From NCBI RefSeq assembly GCF_000423225.1, contig NZ_KE383992.1:188971-252970 (forward strand): a stretch of DNA of 64,000 bases, read 5' to 3'. Source of the DNA: Kaistia adipata DSM 17808 (lineage in GTDB: Bacteria; Pseudomonadota; Alphaproteobacteria; Rhizobiales; Kaistiaceae). A program made the translations under genes and the position numbers. The notes under the pieces are model-generated. The model ran no database searches. It was not told the DNA's origin and saw nothing but the letters and a program-made list of their open reading frames with translations. This document shows positions 63,134 through 64,000 of the stretch, piece by piece; position 1 is the first letter of the stretch, and the number at the start of each line of letters is the position of its first letter.

Positions 63134-63646
63134 ATGAGCACGCTGTCGATCGGTGTCCGTCGAGCAGAAGCGGGTGACGCGGAGGCAATTACCGCGGTGC
63201 ACGACAGTGCTTGGCGACAAGCCTATGACGGGCTGATCCCCGCCCGCGAACTCGGTCGCATGATCACGAGGCGCGGCGAGGCCTGGTGGAGCCGGGCCAT
63301 CCGGCGCGGCACCGGCATCGTCGTCATCGACGTCGGCGGCATGGTGGTCGGCTACGCCACCTTCGGTCCGAACCGGGCGCGCAACCTCGTCCAGCGCGGC
63401 GAGATCTACGAGATCTACATGCGGCCGGAATATCAGGGCGTCGGCCTCGGCACCCGCCTGTTCCTGGCGGCGCGGCGCGAGCTGCTGCGGCACGGCTTCG
63501 ATTCCGCCGTGGTCTGGGCGCTGGCCGACAACGACGCCGCCTGCCGCTTCTACAAGAACGCCGGCGGCCGCAAGGTGGCGCGCGGCAGCGAGCGCTTCGG
63601 CGACAAGACGCTGGCCAAGGTCGCCTTCGCCTTCGCCCGCGGCTGA
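63134..63646 (+). CDS. GNAT family N-acetyltransferase
   Basis: The 170-residue protein shows the acetyl-CoA motif [22 protein letters not shown], and the final motif [20 protein letters not shown] of the GNAT fold. The substrate cannot be told from sequence. The ATG at 63134 is preferred over a TTG three codons upstream. It lies between typA and ppa on the same strand. Confidence 0.9.
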   Translation: MSTLSIGVRRAEAGDAEAITAVHDSAWRQAYDGLIPARELGRMITRRGEAWWSRAIRRGTGIVVIDVGGMVVGYATFGPNRARNLVQRGEIYEIYMRPEYQGVGLGTRLFLAARRELLRHGFDSAVVWALADNDAACRFYKNAGGRKVARGSERFGDKTLAKVAFAFARG

Positions 63647-63783
63647 GCTCCCCTCCCCCTCCCGACGACCCTCCAGCCTCCCGCGAAAGCCGCCGTCTTT
63701 GCTGCGCTGCGATAGATTGGCACTTGCGGCCCGGGATGGCGCCTCGTAAAGGGAACCCGCCCATTTCCTATCGAGGTACCGCC

Positions 63784-64000
63784 ATGCGCATCGACGCTGT
63801 TCCGATCGGCAAGAATCCCCCGCACGACATCAACGTCATCATCGAGGTGCCGGTCGGCGGCGAGCCGATCAAGTACGAGATGGACAAGGACGCCGGCGCG
63901 CTCTACGTCGACCGCTTCCTCTACACTCCGATGCGCTATCCCGGCAATTACGGCTTCGTCCCGCACACGCTGTGCGGCGACGGCGACCCGATCGACGTGC
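63784..64000 (+). CDS. ppa: Inorganic pyrophosphatase (3' end outside window)
   Basis: Family I pyrophosphatase hydrolyses pyrophosphate and drives biosynthetic reactions. The visible 72 residues start [23 protein letters not shown]. They contain [47 protein letters not shown], which includes the N-terminal part of the metal signature (DGDPIDV). About 60 percent of the protein lies beyond the window. The ATG follows a GAGGT site. Confidence 0.95.
   Translation, partial: MRIDAVPIGKNPPHDINVIIEVPVGGEPIKYEMDKDAGALYVDRFLYTPMRYPGNYGFVPHTLCGDGDPIDV

Overview
This is a GC-rich window of about 64 kb, fully coding-dense on both strands, from an alphaproteobacterium, most likely order Hyphomicrobiales (Rhizobiales). 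The evidence for that is the CycM-type membrane-anchored cytochrome c, an Irr-type Fur regulator, YejABEF with two binding proteins, DnaX without its zinc cysteines, and intergenic palindromic mosaics of the rhizobial kind. No transposase, integrase, phage gene, tRNA, rRNA or CRISPR array was seen. Genus-level placement is not possible from sequence reading alone.

Layout. 1-2.2 kb: the translation/RNA set truA (cut by the window edge), fmt, def. 2.3-7.6 kb: rmuC, a small membrane protein, and the replication/repair operon ffs-dnaX-ybaB-recR-DUF924. 7.7-11.4 kb: nudC, kdsB-pheA, cycM. 11.5-20.2 kb: a YejABEF-type peptide ABC importer with one Sec and one Tat binding protein, followed by a GhrA-like reductase. 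20.2-23.2 kb: small protein, NlpC/P60 hydrolase, MarR regulator, M17 aminopeptidase.

23.4-35.1 kb is the most interesting block. Nine same-strand genes encode a histidine-ammonia-lyase-like protein that has lost the MIO-forming Ala-Ser-Gly triad, a YehZYXW/OpuC-type betaine ABC importer, a hydantoinase-like amidohydrolase, an M20 carbamoylase, a DUF917 thiohydantoin desulfhydrase and a urocanase homologue with an altered signature. Together they match every step of ergothioneine breakdown to glutamate (trimethylamine elimination, hydration of thiourocanate, removal of sulfur as sulfide, hydantoin opening, decarbamoylation) plus an importer suited to a trimethylammonium betaine. I infer that this is a self-contained ergothioneine uptake and catabolism island.

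35-43.3 kb: FkbM methyltransferase, nucleoside hydrolase, phosphomannomutase, aldose epimerase, then the URC1/URC4 pair of the non-canonical uracil catabolic route. 43.4-51 kb: lspA, two methyltransferases, coxG-coxS-coxM without coxL, an iron module (bfd, bfr, irr) around argG. 51-56.4 kb: repeat-rich gaps, an SH3 protein, a D-2-hydroxyacid dehydrogenase, a LacI regulator facing a 61-residue gene across three matching operators, and moeB. 56.4-60.4 kb: nucleoside salvage (upp, deoB, add) with a PhnD-like binding protein. 60.4-64 kb: MarR regulator, typA, GNAT, and ppa (cut by the window edge).

At least five families of intergenic palindromic repeats occupy the gaps. One family repeatedly sits exactly at gene ends and supplies the stop codon. 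Another set splits the putative ergothioneine island into a lyase-transport half and a hydrolase half.
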